Positions 10,637-23,400 are shown, numbered from the stretch's first letter. The stretch is 64,000 bases of DNA from Niebla homalea (GCA_019925105.1 JAHGAU010000011.1:1-64000), one strand, 5' to 3'. The notes: generated by a model not told the origin, from the sequence alone. Numbers and translations are program-made.

Positions 10637-12393
10637 TCAGGCCACCGTCTTTTGTAGGATCACAGTTCCAGCGGCCCTCTCCCTCTTCTCAATGTCTCTT
10701 TCCAACTCTGCCAAGGATACAATCCGCTGGTGCGCTGTGCCGAAATCCAAGATATTATGGGTATCCTTGCGGAAGGCGCTGAGGTGGTCGTCGTCCGAGA
10801 GGAGGTAGCCCCGAATCTTGTTCATGTGATAGACTTCGGCCCCGTCTTCCTGAACGTCGCACCAATGCACGAAGATGTTGGCCAGCTGGGGGACCCAGAC
10901 GCAAGAGAAAGCGACGGAGGAATAATCAGCCCCGGAGCCACCGCGGGCAGATGTGGCGATGAGCATCGCTTCCGGGGGTTTGGCGCAGTCATCAACAGCA
11001 GTGGGATCATCGGTCTCAGCTTGAATGGGGACTGTGCTGGATGAAGCAGAGTGGCTTGCCGGAGGTGTAGCTTCAGAAGCGAGGGCAGCGGCAGTCGCAT
11101 TGGGGCCTTCTTCCGCGTTGGTCTCCGGAGCAAGACCATGGCCGTGGTAGGCCATCATGTTCAATTGCCGGCGGGCAGAGACCAATGTAGCACCCCCTCG
11201 AATGGCCTGATTCTCCGCCTCTTCTACCGAACCTTCGCACCCTTTGTTCTCGATCAAGAAGAAGGCGTGATTCAATTGAGGCGATACCCTGATTAGCGAC
11301 GTGGCAGCATCGGAGAGCTTCGGTGCACGGGGAATGTATGTTTGGGGATTTTGAAGCCGTATACGACGTCCGGCTTGGGAGTCGACAAGGCCGCCTGTTT
11401 GCCCTCGGTAGTAGTATATAAGATGGGCAGGAGATCTTTGCCGAAGAGCATGTCTTCACTGAAATCGAGGTCATCGAAGGCGAATGTCTCGTACTGTCGT
11501 TTAACTTCTCCGGCAAAGTCTCTCTTGACCCCCACCGAGGGCGCTGGCTTGCTTTGGTCCGGTTGTTGTTTATACTTGATGATCTGATTCCGGAGACCAT
11601 TGTGAAACGACGCTTCACCCAAGGTGGCATTCTTTCTTAACCACTGGCGGATCTGTTTGGCAGACTCGGCCCGCATCTCTGTGCTCCGCTTTGATAGGAC
11701 TTTCCCCTCCACCCAAGCCTTGAAGTCCGGATAGGCTTCATAAGCGGCAGTGTCATCGAAAAACATATTCTGCTGGGCTAGGTCGGTTCTTATGCTGCTT
11801 ATAGTCGCGGTCTTCTTTCTGACGCTGGAGTCGCTCGAGCCATTACTGGACGGCTTGTTGGAGACGCTCGAATGTGGATTGACGCTGAATGCTGGGTGGG
11901 ATACGTTGGAGTTCGGGGGAGTGTGAGGGTCTTGGAGGTTTCCAGCAGCATTCTGGCCAACGAGGCTTTTTTGAGGTGAGAACTATTACGTGTCATAACT
12001 GTTAGCGGTCATCCAAGCCGTATGAATAGCTACCTCCACCTGCTCAGCCAAGGTTCCACAAATGCTTACCTTGGTTGCGCGGCCATGGCCATTTCCTCGC
12101 GCTCTTTTTGAAGAGCCTGTGCCTCGGCCAGTAGAGGACTCTGGTATGTTCATGCGTCTCGTGTTGGGTGAGAGATCCCGTAGAGCGTTGCGAGAAGCTG
12201 CGTGGTCCCGATCATCAACTTCGGAGATTGCCCGCTTCCTCCTGGTAACTCGTGTTGAATATGTGAGGAATGGCGATGTGGGATGAGGATCTGTGGACGA
12301 GAGAGATGAGGGGATGCTACGAAGCCATGAGGCTACGCTGGATCGATCGTCGTCTGCGTTTGCATTCATTGAATGAGTTGCGAAAGGAAGCAT
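10637..12393 (-). CDS. PD-(D/E)XK nuclease-like fungal protein, one intron, apparent 1-nt frameshift
   Basis: This is the only convincing gene in the window, in a GC-normal island. Exon 1 (12,393-12,070, 108 codons) starts at ATG with a second ATG eight codons in. Its N-terminus has an S-x-x-SWLRSIP motif followed by Ser/Pro/Arg-rich low complexity. Exon 2 (11,982-10,637) holds a Ser/Asn-rich linker, a YPDFKAWVEGKVLS-type helix, the PKPDVVYGF segment (Asp at 11,368-11,370) and FFLIENKG (Glu and Lys at 11,243-11,251). These fit the D and E-x-K positions of a PD-(D/E)XK fold. AENQAIRGGA and a C-terminal IFVHWCDV...YHMNKIRGY...NILDFG block follow. From memory this order matches a large family of fungal PD-(D/E)XK nuclease-like proteins of unknown role. 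The frame shifts by one base at about 11,336-11,350 (CCCCAAACA), so it is either a pseudogene or a sequence error. The conceptual length is about 555 residues. Activity is not shown. Confidence 0.8.
11318..11364 (-). other. Alternative explanation of the frame shift: possible 47-nt intron
   Basis: GTATAC at 11,364 and CGAAG ending at 11,318 would define a 47-nt intron whose removal restores the frame (GAC GTC | CTC TCC). It lacks a good branch site. It would also delete the VYGFKIP segment that follows the conserved Pro-Asp, leaving too little sequence before FFLIENK. A 1-nt deletion in the C/A homopolymer at 11,336-11,350 is the better reading. Confidence 0.25.
11983..12069 (-). other. Spliceosomal intron of the nuclease-like gene
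   Basis: The 87-nt intron has donor AAG|GTAAGC at 12,069, a fungal branch-site match GCTAAC at 12,001-12,006, and acceptor TAATAG ending at 11,983. Its length is a multiple of three, so both exons keep one frame, but it carries in-frame TAA and TAG stops that must be removed. The branch-to-acceptor distance of about 18 nt is normal for ascomycetes. Confidence 0.88.
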
Positions 12394-12780
12394 GATTGCC
12401 AGGAAAACAACATCCTAAACCGTACTAGCTCAATTAAGCGAACCGAAGTTCGCCCGGTCGACGTGGTGATCATCCTTGGCATTGCGTGAGGGGCTCAATT
12501 TCTTCCTCGATTGTATCGGCTGTTTTGACCTCGTATCGCTTTCTCTTATTCCGCGCGACGACCAAAAAGCCTGGAGCCAGTAATTAATTTTAAAAGCTGA
12601 TTTTAATAGCTGGAATTAGATAAGGCGGGCGCGATATAACTTAGGAGCAACCAGAACCATCACACCTTATAATGGCTGTGGCATTCACTTACAATAGAAG
12701 TGGAATGTCTCCCAGAGCGGGTCTGAATGGAAGTCTTCAAGTGTCCGGCACTCAAATGTGGCGGTGGGACTACAGGCTCA
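12394..12780. promoter_or_regulatory. 5' flank of the nuclease-like gene, unmutated composition
   Basis: This is about 390 bp of near-normal base composition upstream of the start codon on the minus strand. No TATA box or convincing binding site is visible. It marks the edge of the non-RIP island; from about 12,780 the composition drifts back to AT-rich. It may include the promoter, inferred only from position. Confidence 0.35.
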
Positions 12781-13033
12781 AGTCCAGTTTCCTACAGCGA
12801 GAATTATAAAAGGGTATAGGTAAAGCGCTCTTTACAAGACTTCTGTAATTCCTTGTCCGATATACCAAGCTGCCCAAGAACGCCCTATATCGGGCTAAAG
12901 GTCGATCAGATAAGTAAACGCTTACGCAATATTGATTCAACTCCGCAGATAAGCGAGTTGAAATGTCGTTTTTTAAAGCCGTATAGTAAGGGGGCGCACC
13001 CTTAACAATCGACACCGCGGATAAGCCGGTCAA
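12770..13033 (-). pseudogene. Short unrecognised open stretch, probably a repeat remnant
   Basis: An 87-codon open stretch of moderate composition lacks an ATG at its start (the frame opens with TTG). It includes a basic segment RYRAFLGSLVYRTRNYR. I do not recognise it. It lies where sequence grades from the gene island into RIP-mutated DNA, so it may be a lightly mutated piece of a transposon or plain intergenic sequence. Confidence 0.2.
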
Positions 13034-14070
13034 TAAGTGAACCTACTTAAAAGGCGATTTATTTCTCTAGTGAGCCGACAGTCAGCCAAGGAATATACGA
13101 GGTAATAAGTGATTTACGACTAAAGTCCTATTTCAGTTAACGGACATTTTATAATACCCTTAACGGGGTAATATGGGACGGTTTTTGAAAAGATAAATAT
13201 TACCCTATATTATCCCGGTTTAAAGTAAACCCCGTCTATATTATTAAAAATAGGGATATTTAATATAACTCTTAATACTTGAATCTTTATTAATTTTCTA
13301 GTAAGTTAATAAGGTATTAAATTCTTCTTAAAGTGTGATTTTACTAGTTAAATGATTTTAAATATTATAAGAATAAAGTCCTTAAAGATACGTTTAATGG
13401 AAAAAAAGGACCTTAGTATTACGGGATTAAAACCTTTATTGATAAGTCAATTCTTAACCTATTTAAGTCAAGTAATTAATCGGGAATTTATCTACTTAAA
13501 CCGCTCGTAGGTTACTTATTATTGCGGATCTTAAGGATACTTAATTGTGATTAATCTTAAAGGGTTAAGTAGGTTTTTATAGAAGAACAGTATATAGTTA
13601 TAGTATTAAAAAAGTAATCTTTATTTATGTATTTTTACCGTAAATAATTTTAATCTTAAAGTAATATCAAATATAAAGAAATTTAATATTAAGGTAAAAA
13701 TAATTTTTTATATAATCCTCTATATTTAATTTATACTGTTACGAGAATGCGGTATTCATGGTAATAAAGTAAAGTATATATAAATAATAAATAGCTATTT
13801 AATATATAAAGGTAGGAAATATAAGTATACGCGCCAAGCACCAATAACAAGGTAAGCCCGCTCCGTGCCAAAGGATCCTTTTATAATCCATACCGTAATA
13901 TATTCGTTTATTTATTTTATTCGTTTCGGAGTATCCGATCTTATATATTCGTCCGCTTTATTTATAAGTATTTAAGCTTATAATTTACTTCGGTTTATTA
14001 ACTTACCCGTTTTAAATATAAGCCTTTAAGCCGCTAACAATATTATTCATTCCGTTTTTAACGTTATATT
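13034..14070. other. AT-rich degraded sequence without a gene
   Basis: This is RIP-like composition with C mostly in CGG/CCG contexts and no open frames of note. An imperfect hairpin at 13,165-13,217 (GGGGTAATATGGGACGG against TACCCTATATTATCCCGG) resembles a mutated version of the GC-rich patch at 14,077-14,220. Confidence 0.5.
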
Positions 14071-14076
14071 ATTACT

Positions 14077-14220
14077 GCGGGAAGCGGGACGGGATAGGAC
14101 GGTTTTTCGATTCACTTATCCTATCCCGTGTGGGACGGGATAAGGCTCAATCCTATCCCATCCTATCCCTATCCCGGCGGGTTAGGATTGGGATATACCA
14201 AGATCCCGCCAAAACGCGGG
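14077..14220. repeat. GC-rich hairpin patch with GGGACGG / CCTATCCC units
   Basis: Repeated GGGACGGGATAGG on one side and TCCTATCCC on the other make several overlapping hairpins, for example ATCCTATCCCGT with GGGACGGGATAAGG around 14,118-14,144. It is unmutated relative to its surroundings. It shares GGACGGTTTTT with 13,176-13,186. Subterminal G/C-rich motifs of this kind occur in some hAT transposons, but no transposase is identifiable here, so that link is only a suggestion. Confidence 0.55.
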
Positions 14221-14249
14221 GTAAAAGTAAATTAATAAGGCTGATAATA

Positions 14250-14500
14250 AGGGTGCAGGTAAGGATGCAGGTAAGGGTAAGGTTATTAAGGGTAATAAGG
14301 GTAATAAGGGTAATAAGGGTAATAAGGGTAATAAGGGTAATAAGGGTAATAAGGGTAATAAGGGTAATAAGGGTAATAAGGGTAATAAGGGTAATAAGGG
14401 TAATAAGGGTAATAAGGGTAATAAGGGTAATAAGGGTAATAAGGGTAATAAGGGTAATAAGGGTAATAAGGGTAATAAGGGTAATAAGGGTGATAAGTGA
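14250..14500 (+). repeat. Perfect 9-bp GGGTAATAA microsatellite (22 units)
   Basis: Units of GGGTAATAA run without a mismatch from 14,290 to 14,487 (198 bp, 22 copies). They are followed by one GGGTGATAA and preceded by two or three GGGTGCAGGTAA-like 12-mers at 14,250-14,280, which ties this array to the 12-mer family. The open frames here (Arg-Val-Ile plus, Leu-Leu-Pro minus) are products of the 9-bp period. GGG runs 6 nt apart satisfy a G-quadruplex pattern. Confidence 0.95.
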
Positions 14501-14539
14501 TATAATGTGCGCAAATGGGTGCAGGGTTCAGGGGATGGG

Positions 14540-17160
14540 TAAATAAGCTGAATTATTTATATTAAGTTTACCACTATACTTATTTAATTACACCTCAATA
14601 ACGAGTATATTTATGTTTATTTCAAGAGCCGTTTAATAACCGTATACTCACTATACCTTATATACCGATATACCTATATTACCGTTAATAAAACGCCGTT
14701 TAATAGGCCTTTATACGATAAGGTCTTTAATATAAAGGCTGCCAAGATAACTGCGGAATACCCCCGTATATTACTCCCTTATTAAAGCTATAATAAATCT
14801 ATAACTATAATACTATTATTAACTTATTAACTATAATCCGAGTTTCAATCTATTTATCTTAAAGGGTTTTTTTAATAAAGGCTTTCTTATAATATTTATG
14901 AATTAATCCTTAATATTAATATACTTTCCTAAGATAAGGGTTTTTTTATACATTTTTTTAAATAAAGTAATATTCAACGTTAATATATATGGTTTACGAA
15001 AAGTTTTCTAGGTTCTTAATAAAAGAGATATTACCGTTATTATTATTCGGTAGAATAATAAGCGCGTAACCTTTAAAGAACCCGGTTTTATTAATCCATT
15101 TTATAAATTAAATATTCGCCTTATACCTTTCGGAAAAAGTTATATACTCGGTTTTTATAATAAAAATAACAACTATACGTTATTTCTGCGTAGATTATAT
15201 ATATATTATATTGGTATTTAATATTAAAAAACCGTATAATAAACTTTTATTATTTTTATTATGAATAAACGCGGTATTTATAAAATATTTAGATAATCCG
15301 CTATTATATCGGAAATATAAGCATAAATTTAATATATTCTTTAAGTATTTTAATACCTATATTAAATAATTCTAATATTGAATAATAAAGTTATTATAAA
15401 ATTAACTTAATTTTAAAGATAATAAAGCCGGGTTAAATAATAATTTAAAGAACTATAAGCTTATTAAAAACCTATTAGTAAATATATTAATCTATTTATT
15501 ATTTATTAAATGGGTTGTTTCTATACTTTTATATCCGTTTATCGGGGTATTAATATTATTATAATTTAATATATAATACTTTTTAAGGACGTTAACAACG
15601 TAATTGATATAATTTCTAATAATAATATTGTTATTCTAAAATACTTATATCTTAAGGATTACACTTAACGGGCCTCCTTCGGTAAGCGTAAATACTAAAG
15701 ATAAATAAATTTTTTTTTTAATAAATTTTCAAGTTTTCAATAATAATAACGATGTTATTAACGTAAATGGTTATTAAATACGTCTTTTTATTAATTTTTT
15801 TAATAAAAATGTATAAATTAACTTAAATAAGAATAAAACTAAATTTATAAAATTAAAAATAAAATTTCTTAATTTATATTCTTCCTAATTATTTAAGCCT
15901 ATAAAGGCTAAGTAAACGGAGATATTTACCGGTATTTTATTAAATTATCTAAACACCGTTAAGAATACTTATATAAATCTCTTTTCATAAATTACCGTTT
16001 AAATATACGGTAATAACGTTTAAGAACTATAATTAAAATCTATAAATAACCGTAAGTATTAAAGATAAGCGGAGCGACTTATACCTTGAAGTAAGTTAAA
16101 AGGTTTCTTTATAATTAATATTTTACTTTTAAGCTAAACCTTTTATAATAAATTTTATTTTATATTTATTAATAAACATTAAAGTAAAGAATTTTTCTTA
16201 AATATTCATTTAAAGTTAATAAGCGTATAATCTTTTTAATATATATAAGTTTTAATTTTTTTAATAATAAACTTATAATCTTTTTATTAATAGCCTTAAT
16301 TTATTTAAATCGGTTTAAAGAATTTATAACTTATTAATAAGAAAATCAATTAATATAAACTATAAGAATAAAATTAATAGTATTAAAATTAAAATTTAAT
16401 ACGTAATAATTATAATAATAATAACTTTAATAAAAGCGGTTACTCTTAAGTTTATTATTAACGTTATTATATATATTTGTTTTTTCTTCTGGAATATATC
16501 TTAATAATAATAAGGTTTTACTCAATTATTAATAAACCGGGATAAAATTCTAAGTATCCTTAAGTAAAATAAAGACGTTAACTCCCTTTGATAAAAATAA
16601 ATTAAAAGCCCTGTTATTTTTATAATTTTTACGACTTATAGGATTTTTAACGTTTTTAAAGTCTTTAATAAGTTTTTTAAAATTCTCCCTTTAAGTAAAT
16701 ATTCCGTTTATTACCTTATAGATTTTTCATAACGTATCCCTCCTATTTAATTCTATCCAATAAAAGATTTTATTGCCAACTTAAGGAAAATTAAGATTTA
16801 TGGGATCTATATTATGAATTTCTTTATTTTAAGGAATCGGGTAAATATAAATTAATATAAGCTCGTTTTTATTAGGGTTTTTAAAATTATCCGATATATA
16901 CTCGATTTTATAATGAGCCGCGTTACTATTGGTAAGGGTTATCGGCTTTAAGGCCGGTAATATATCTTTAATAATAAGCTATAATAATAAACACGTTACC
17001 GTTTTTCTATTAAAGACCTTTATTCAACCTTAATATCTTTTTTATAGGGTATGTAAATTTATAATTATAAGCTTAATATAATTCTTAAGTAAATATTAAT
17101 GGTAATAATCTTATCCAGTTTCAATCGTTTTAGCTTTTTGGGTATACTTATTTTATATAT
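14540..17160. other. RIP-degraded repeat, family not identified
   Basis: About 2.6 kb of AT-rich DNA with C retained mainly in CGG, CCG and CGT. Regional texture suggests a former retroelement, but I could not find a readable reverse transcriptase, integrase or endonuclease motif on either strand. No gene is present. Confidence 0.45.
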
Positions 17161-17163
17161 TAT

Positions 17164-20100
17164 AGAAAGGGGGAAAGCATGGAAGACATTAAACTTGCGG
17201 ATGGGTATATAAATGAATAGAAATACCAAAAGGTCTAACTAAGGGTAGAAACGATTTATATATACTTAAAAAAGGAAAGGCGTAACGGATTATTATAGTA
17301 AAATACCTATACTTTATTAACTTATATTAGGGTTACGGCCTATCTTTAATTATACTTTATTATTACCTATTATTTTATTATTCTTACTTTTTTATCTCTT
17401 CTTATCTTTTTTAATGGTCCTAAGAAGGTATTTATTTATTTGTATACATTAAAGAATTCGGTTTGGTTATACGATTTAATCGTAAATAACCTACCGTGCC
17501 TTTTCTTTAATTAACAGTAATAAAATTACGAAGATATTATAGAAAACTGACTTTTATTATTATTATATTATATTATATATATATAACGAAAGTAATAAAT
17601 TATAGATTCATATATATTCATAGAATATTTTTAATTATTACTTATTTATTAAATAAACATTAAAATCAAGAAAATTAAAAACATTTAAGTAACCCCCTTT
17701 TAAGTACCCTTATTCGGATATTCTTATTACCACCTTTAATTAATACGGGGACCCCATTTATACGTATCGGTAAAGTATTATTAGTATTTATTAATTAATT
17801 ATTAATTATTGGAAATTAAAAAATAAAAAGAAACGATAACTTTTTAAAGCGTTTTTATTATAAAAGGATAATAATACCCCCCGTATTAACGATAGGCTTA
17901 AATTTTAATTAAAAATAATCGTATATATTACCGGATATTTTAAATTATTACCAAGGAAATTATAATTTATATGTTAATATAAACCGCTTCTTTAAAATAA
18001 AAGAAATTAAAGTAATTAAAGAAAAAAATAGAAAAAATCAGTCATTTTAAATAACGTAAAATTATTATTTAATAATTAATTACCGTAATAACCGAAATAT
18101 AAAATTTATTAAGTTAATATTAGCAATTAAATTTAACTAAATTATAAATTATATTAAATTATTTTAAATAATTAAACCGTAAATCTCGTAAAACGATTTT
18201 AATTAATTATTTTTTTTATTATAAGTAAGACTCCTTAATTTAGTTTAGAATATCATAAATATTCTTTAAAGATATAAAGTTAATCTTAAAGATTATTTTA
18301 TACCGGGTAAGCGATCTTTTAAGATCCGTAAATAATATTAAGCATTTTAATATTAATAAATATATAAAACTCCTTAATAATTATTAAAGTAATTAAACCG
18401 AACCGTATTTTTTAACGATAAAAATAATGAGAATAAGATTCCTTAATAAGGCTTAAGTAATTATATATACCTCTTAAAGAAATATTTTTTATTAAAACGT
18501 AAATTATTAAGTTAAAAGCTATTTAAGTAATAGCCAGATTTTAAATTACTTACGGAGGTTTAAACCGGTCTTTAAAATTTCTGGGAAATGATTATAAGCT
18601 ATATAATACGTTAACCGGACATAATAAACCTTTTACCTTAAGTTATAAATCGAATAACTAGGAATCGAAAAATCAAAAAGTAAATTAAGAAAATAAATAA
18701 TAAGAAAAAATAAGTAATAAAACCGATTAAAAGAATTAATAAAAGAAAATAAAAATAAATATATTTATAATAATAATTATATCGTATATATATTAAAAAT
18801 ATTAAAAAAGATTTATATCGGTTATTAATATAAAACTTACTTAATTTAACGATATCCTTTTTAAGGCTTTCCAGTATAAAAAATAAAGAAAATTAAAATA
18901 AATAATTAAAGTTTATTTTAATTTAAAAGGGAAATATAAACTTATAATAAAACATAACTTATATATACTTATATAACAACTTAAGAGATCAGAAAGATTA
19001 CTATTAACGTTATATAATTATATATTAACTTAACTTTTTCTTTAAAAAAAATTGAAAAAAATAAAAATAAAATATAATTACTTAAAATAACCATAAACTT
19101 TTTTTCAAAGCACCCTTATTAATATTATTAATATATTAATAATAATATACTTTATTTTATATGTATCTTAATACCCTTAAAATAAAAAAATAAAGTTAAG
19201 TATTATTATATAAACCAAAGAATTAATTATAGTATTATTGTTCCTTTTATTATTATTTATTTCTTTTATTAAAAAGAATATATACTTTTTTACTTTATAT
19301 TAAATAAAGGATGAAAATTAAGATAAATTTATATAAATTATGGGGCCATCCCGTATTCATTAATAATTATAAATATTTTTAAGGATTATTTAATAATAAA
19401 CCTTATTAATTTCTCTTTAAAAAGTAATAAAATATTATTAAAAAATCCCTTAATCCTTTAAATTTAAAAAGGAATTATTTATTATATATAAAATAAAGGA
19501 GATTCTTAAATAATTTTAAATATCCTCTTTAATAATAATAATAAAGTTAAATATAAAAGAAAACTCCGTAATATTATTAATAATTCTAGCTTTTACCTCA
19601 AAATCATCAGAAACTTTATAATAAAAAATTATAATATAACCCGGGATTAAGACTTTATTCTATAAATTAGAAAATTAAATAAGTAAAAAAACAGATTAAA
19701 TAATCTATAAAAATGGATTTATAATATATAAAAAGAGATTAAAAAAGATATTTCCCTTAATTAATAAATAAACATAATAAATATAAGACTTAAAGGAAAC
19801 GTAATATATTAAGTAAAAGAATCAGAAATTAGAGTATTATTTATAAATAAAATAATAACCAATATTATAAAAGAAAATATAAAAAATTTCTAAAAATTAT
19901 TAAAATAAGAATTCTTAAAATTAAATCTTAATAACGTTATAAAATAAGTAATAAATAATATTAAAGTATTATTTTAAAGAATTAATTTTATTTTCAATTA
20001 TTATAAACGTATACTTTATATTATATATAACTTAAACGGAAAAAATATTAAACTTAAAAAATTAAAAAATATAATAAATAAAATAATTAAATATATTTTA

Positions 20101-20427
20101 AAAAACGTAATTAATTATTTTAAGAATAATTTAATAAATATAAAGTTCCGTAAACGTTGAATAAAGGATATATATAAAAAGCTTAATCTTTATAAAGTAT
20201 ATTTTGAAATAGCATAAGTTACGGAAAAAATAAAAAAAAAATAGGAACTTAAAAAGGAAAAAAAGGATAAAGAGATAAATCTTAAAGCTTAAATATTTAT
20301 AAATTGATTAAGTTATATAAACGGAGACCTTTAAGAAGTTACGTTAGAAATAAATTTAATATATATTAATTAAAACGGAATTATTTAAATATTATAAGTA
20401 AAAGGAACGTAATAAATTAAATACCCT
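17164..20427 (+). mobile_element. Family-T retroelement-like repeat, copy T1 (truncated by T2)
   Basis: It begins with a purine tract AGAAAGGGGGAAAGCATGG, resembling a polypurine tract plus the start of an LTR. A pyrimidine-rich leader follows, then a long degraded internal region beginning near 17,705. The same order recurs at 20,428 (T2) and, with a large deletion, at 40,236 (T3). T1 stops at ATTAAATACCC where T2 starts. In T2 the equivalent sequence continues beyond 23,880, so T1 is shortened at its 3' side. RIP has destroyed coding capacity. I call it LTR-retrotransposon-like because of the purine tract; no LTR pair with TG...CA ends and target duplication could be proved. Confidence 0.5.
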
Positions 20428-23400
20428 AGAAAGGGGGAGAGCATGGAAGACACCAAACTTGCGGATGGATGTATGGAGGAATGGAAATATTAAAAGGGCT
20501 GATTAAGGGTGGAATCAATTCATATACACTTTAAAAAGAAAGGGTATAATGGATTATTATAATAAGTAACCTATACCTTATTAACTTATATAAGGGCTAC
20601 GGCCTATCTTTAATTATACTTTATTGTTACCTATTATTTTATCACTTTTACTCTTTTTTTCCTTCTTAATTTTTCTAACGGTTTTAAGAAGGCTTTTATT
20701 TACTTATATATATTAAGGAATTGGGTCTAATTATATAATTTAATCGTAAATAACTTACTGTACCTTTTCCTTAATTAATAATAGTAAAAACTATGAAAAC
20801 ATTATATTAAACCGACCTTTATTATTATTATGTTATATATATATAATAAAAGTAATAAACTATGGATTTATATATATTTATAGAATATTTTTAATTATTA
20901 TTTACTTATTAAATAAATATTAAAATCGAGAAAAATAAGGGTATTTAAATAACTTTTTTTTTAGGTATTCTTATTCGGATATTCTTATTACCACCACCCT
21001 TAATTAATATGGGGACCCCGTTTATACGTATCGGTAAAGTAATATTAATATTTATTAATTAATTATTAATTATTAAAAATTAAGAAGTAAAGAAAAACAA
21101 TAACTTTTTTAAAGCGTTTTAATTACGAAAAAATAATAATATATTTTATATTAACGACGGGCTTAAATTTTAATTAAGAAATAATTATATATATTACCGG
21201 ATATTCTAAATTATTATTAAGGAAATTACAACTTATATATTAATATAAGCCGTTTTTTTAAAATAAAAGAAATTAAAGTAATTAAGGGAAAAAAATAGAA
21301 AAAAATTAATTACCTTAAATAACGTAAAATTATTATTTAATAATTAATAACCGTAATAATTAAAATATAAGACTTATTAAGTTAATATAAATAATTAAAT
21401 CCAATTAAATTATAAGTCTCGTTAAATTATTTTAAGTAATTAAACTATAAATCTTATAAAACGATTAAAAATAATTAATTTATTTATTATAAATAAAACT
21501 TTTTAATTTAGTTCAGAGCATTATATATATTCCTTAAAGACGTAGAATTAATCTTAAAAACTATTTTATCTTAAGTAAACGATCTTTTAAGATCCGTAAG
21601 TAATACCGGGTATTTTAATATTAATAAATATATAAAATTCCTTAATAACTATTAAAGTAATTAAATTAAACCGTATGTTTTAACGATAAAAGTAATAAAA
21701 ATAAGATTCCTTAATAAAGCTTAAATAATTATATATACCTTTTAAAAAATACTTTTTATTAAAACGTAAATTATTAAGTTAAAAGTTATTTAAGTAATAA
21801 TTAGGTTTTTAATTACTTATAAAAGTTTAAATTAGACTTTAAAATTCTTAGGAAGTAACCGTAGGTTATATAATATATTAACCGGATATAATAAACCCTT
21901 TTTTTTAAGTTATAAATTGAATAATTAAGAATTAAAAAATCAGAAAATAAACTAAAAGAATAAATAATAAAAAGAAGTAAATAATAAAACCGATTAAGGA
22001 AATTAATAAAAAAGAATAAAAACAGATATATTTATAATAATAATTATATTATATATATATTAAATATATTAATAATTATATATAACGGTTATTAATGTGA
22101 AACTTATTTAATTTAACGGTACCCTCTTTAAAGTTCTTTTATATAAAAAATAGAAAAGATTAAAATAAATAACCAGAACTTACCTTAATTTAAAAAAGAA
22201 ACGCAGACTTATAATAAAATATAACTTATATATACTTATATAATAACTTAAGAGACCAGAAGGACCCTTATTAACGTAATATAATTATATATTAACTTAA
22301 CTTTTTCCTTAAAAAAAAAAGTAAAAAAAGATAAAAATAAAATATAATTACTTAAAGTAACCATAAACCTTTTTCTTTAAAATACTTTTATTAATATTGG
22401 TAATATATTAACGATAATATATTTTATTTCATATATATTTTAATACCCTTAAAATAAAAAAGGTAAAGTTAAATATTATTATATAAATTAAGGAATTAAT
22501 TACGGTATTATTACCCTTTTTATTATTGTTTTATTTCCTTTATTAAAAAGAATATATGCCTTTTTACTTTATATTAAATAAAAAATAAAGAAAATTAGGA
22601 TAAATTTATATAAGTTACGGGGCCATCTTGTATTTATTAATAGTTATAGGTATTATTAAGGATTACTTAATAATAAACTTTATTAACCTTTCTTTAAGGA
22701 ATAATAAAATATTATTAAGAATCCCTTAATCCCTTAAATTTAAAGGGGAATTAATTAGTATATATAAAGTAAAAAAGGTACTTAAATAATTCTTAGTATC
22801 CTCCTTAATAATAATAACAAAGCTAAATATAAAAGAAAACTCTATAATACCATTAATAATCCCAGCTTTTACCTTAAAATCATTAAAAGCTTTATAATAA
22901 AGAATTATAATATAACCTAAGATTAAGATTTTATTCTATAAATTAAGAGAACTTAATTAGTAAGAAAGTAAACTAAATAATATATAAAAATAAATCTATA
23001 ATATATAAAAAAAGATCGGGAAAGATACCTTTTTTAATTAATAAATAAACGCGATAAATATAAGTGTTATATGCACTGTGCGCATGCCAAGACCTTTACG
23101 GGCACTAAGGCCCAAAGGGGTATAGCGGACGTCCATGCTTGGCGCGCACACTCATATCTACCACCTTCATAGCTAGGTAGAGACTCATCATACATTTTAC
23201 ACCCACTTTTTACCTCAGTACTCTCAGTACCTGACAATAAGACTTAAAAAAGACATAGTATATTAAATTAAATAGTTAAAAATTAAAGTTTTACATATAA
23301 ATAAAGCGATAAATAACGTTATAAAAAAAGATATAAAGAACTTCCAGAAATTATTAAATTAAAAATTCCCAAAATTAAATCCCGATAACCTTATAGAGTA

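Noticed and set aside
10730..11630. Overlapping open frames on both strands within the nuclease-like gene
   Set aside because: They lie in alternative frames of a GC-normal coding exon and lack the conserved motifs that the chosen frame shows.
14290..14487. Internal telomere repeat
   Set aside because: The unit is GGGTAATAA, not the fungal TTAGGG; only the GGGT core is shared and no TTAGGG run occurs.
14130..14546. Arg-Val-Ile and Leu-Leu-Pro repeat frames
   Set aside because: They are generated by the 9-bp period of GGGTAATAA; both strands are open for the same trivial reason.
17164..17705. A proven LTR at the head of family T
   Set aside because: The purine tract is suggestive, but no second copy at a 3' end with TG...CA termini and target duplication was found.
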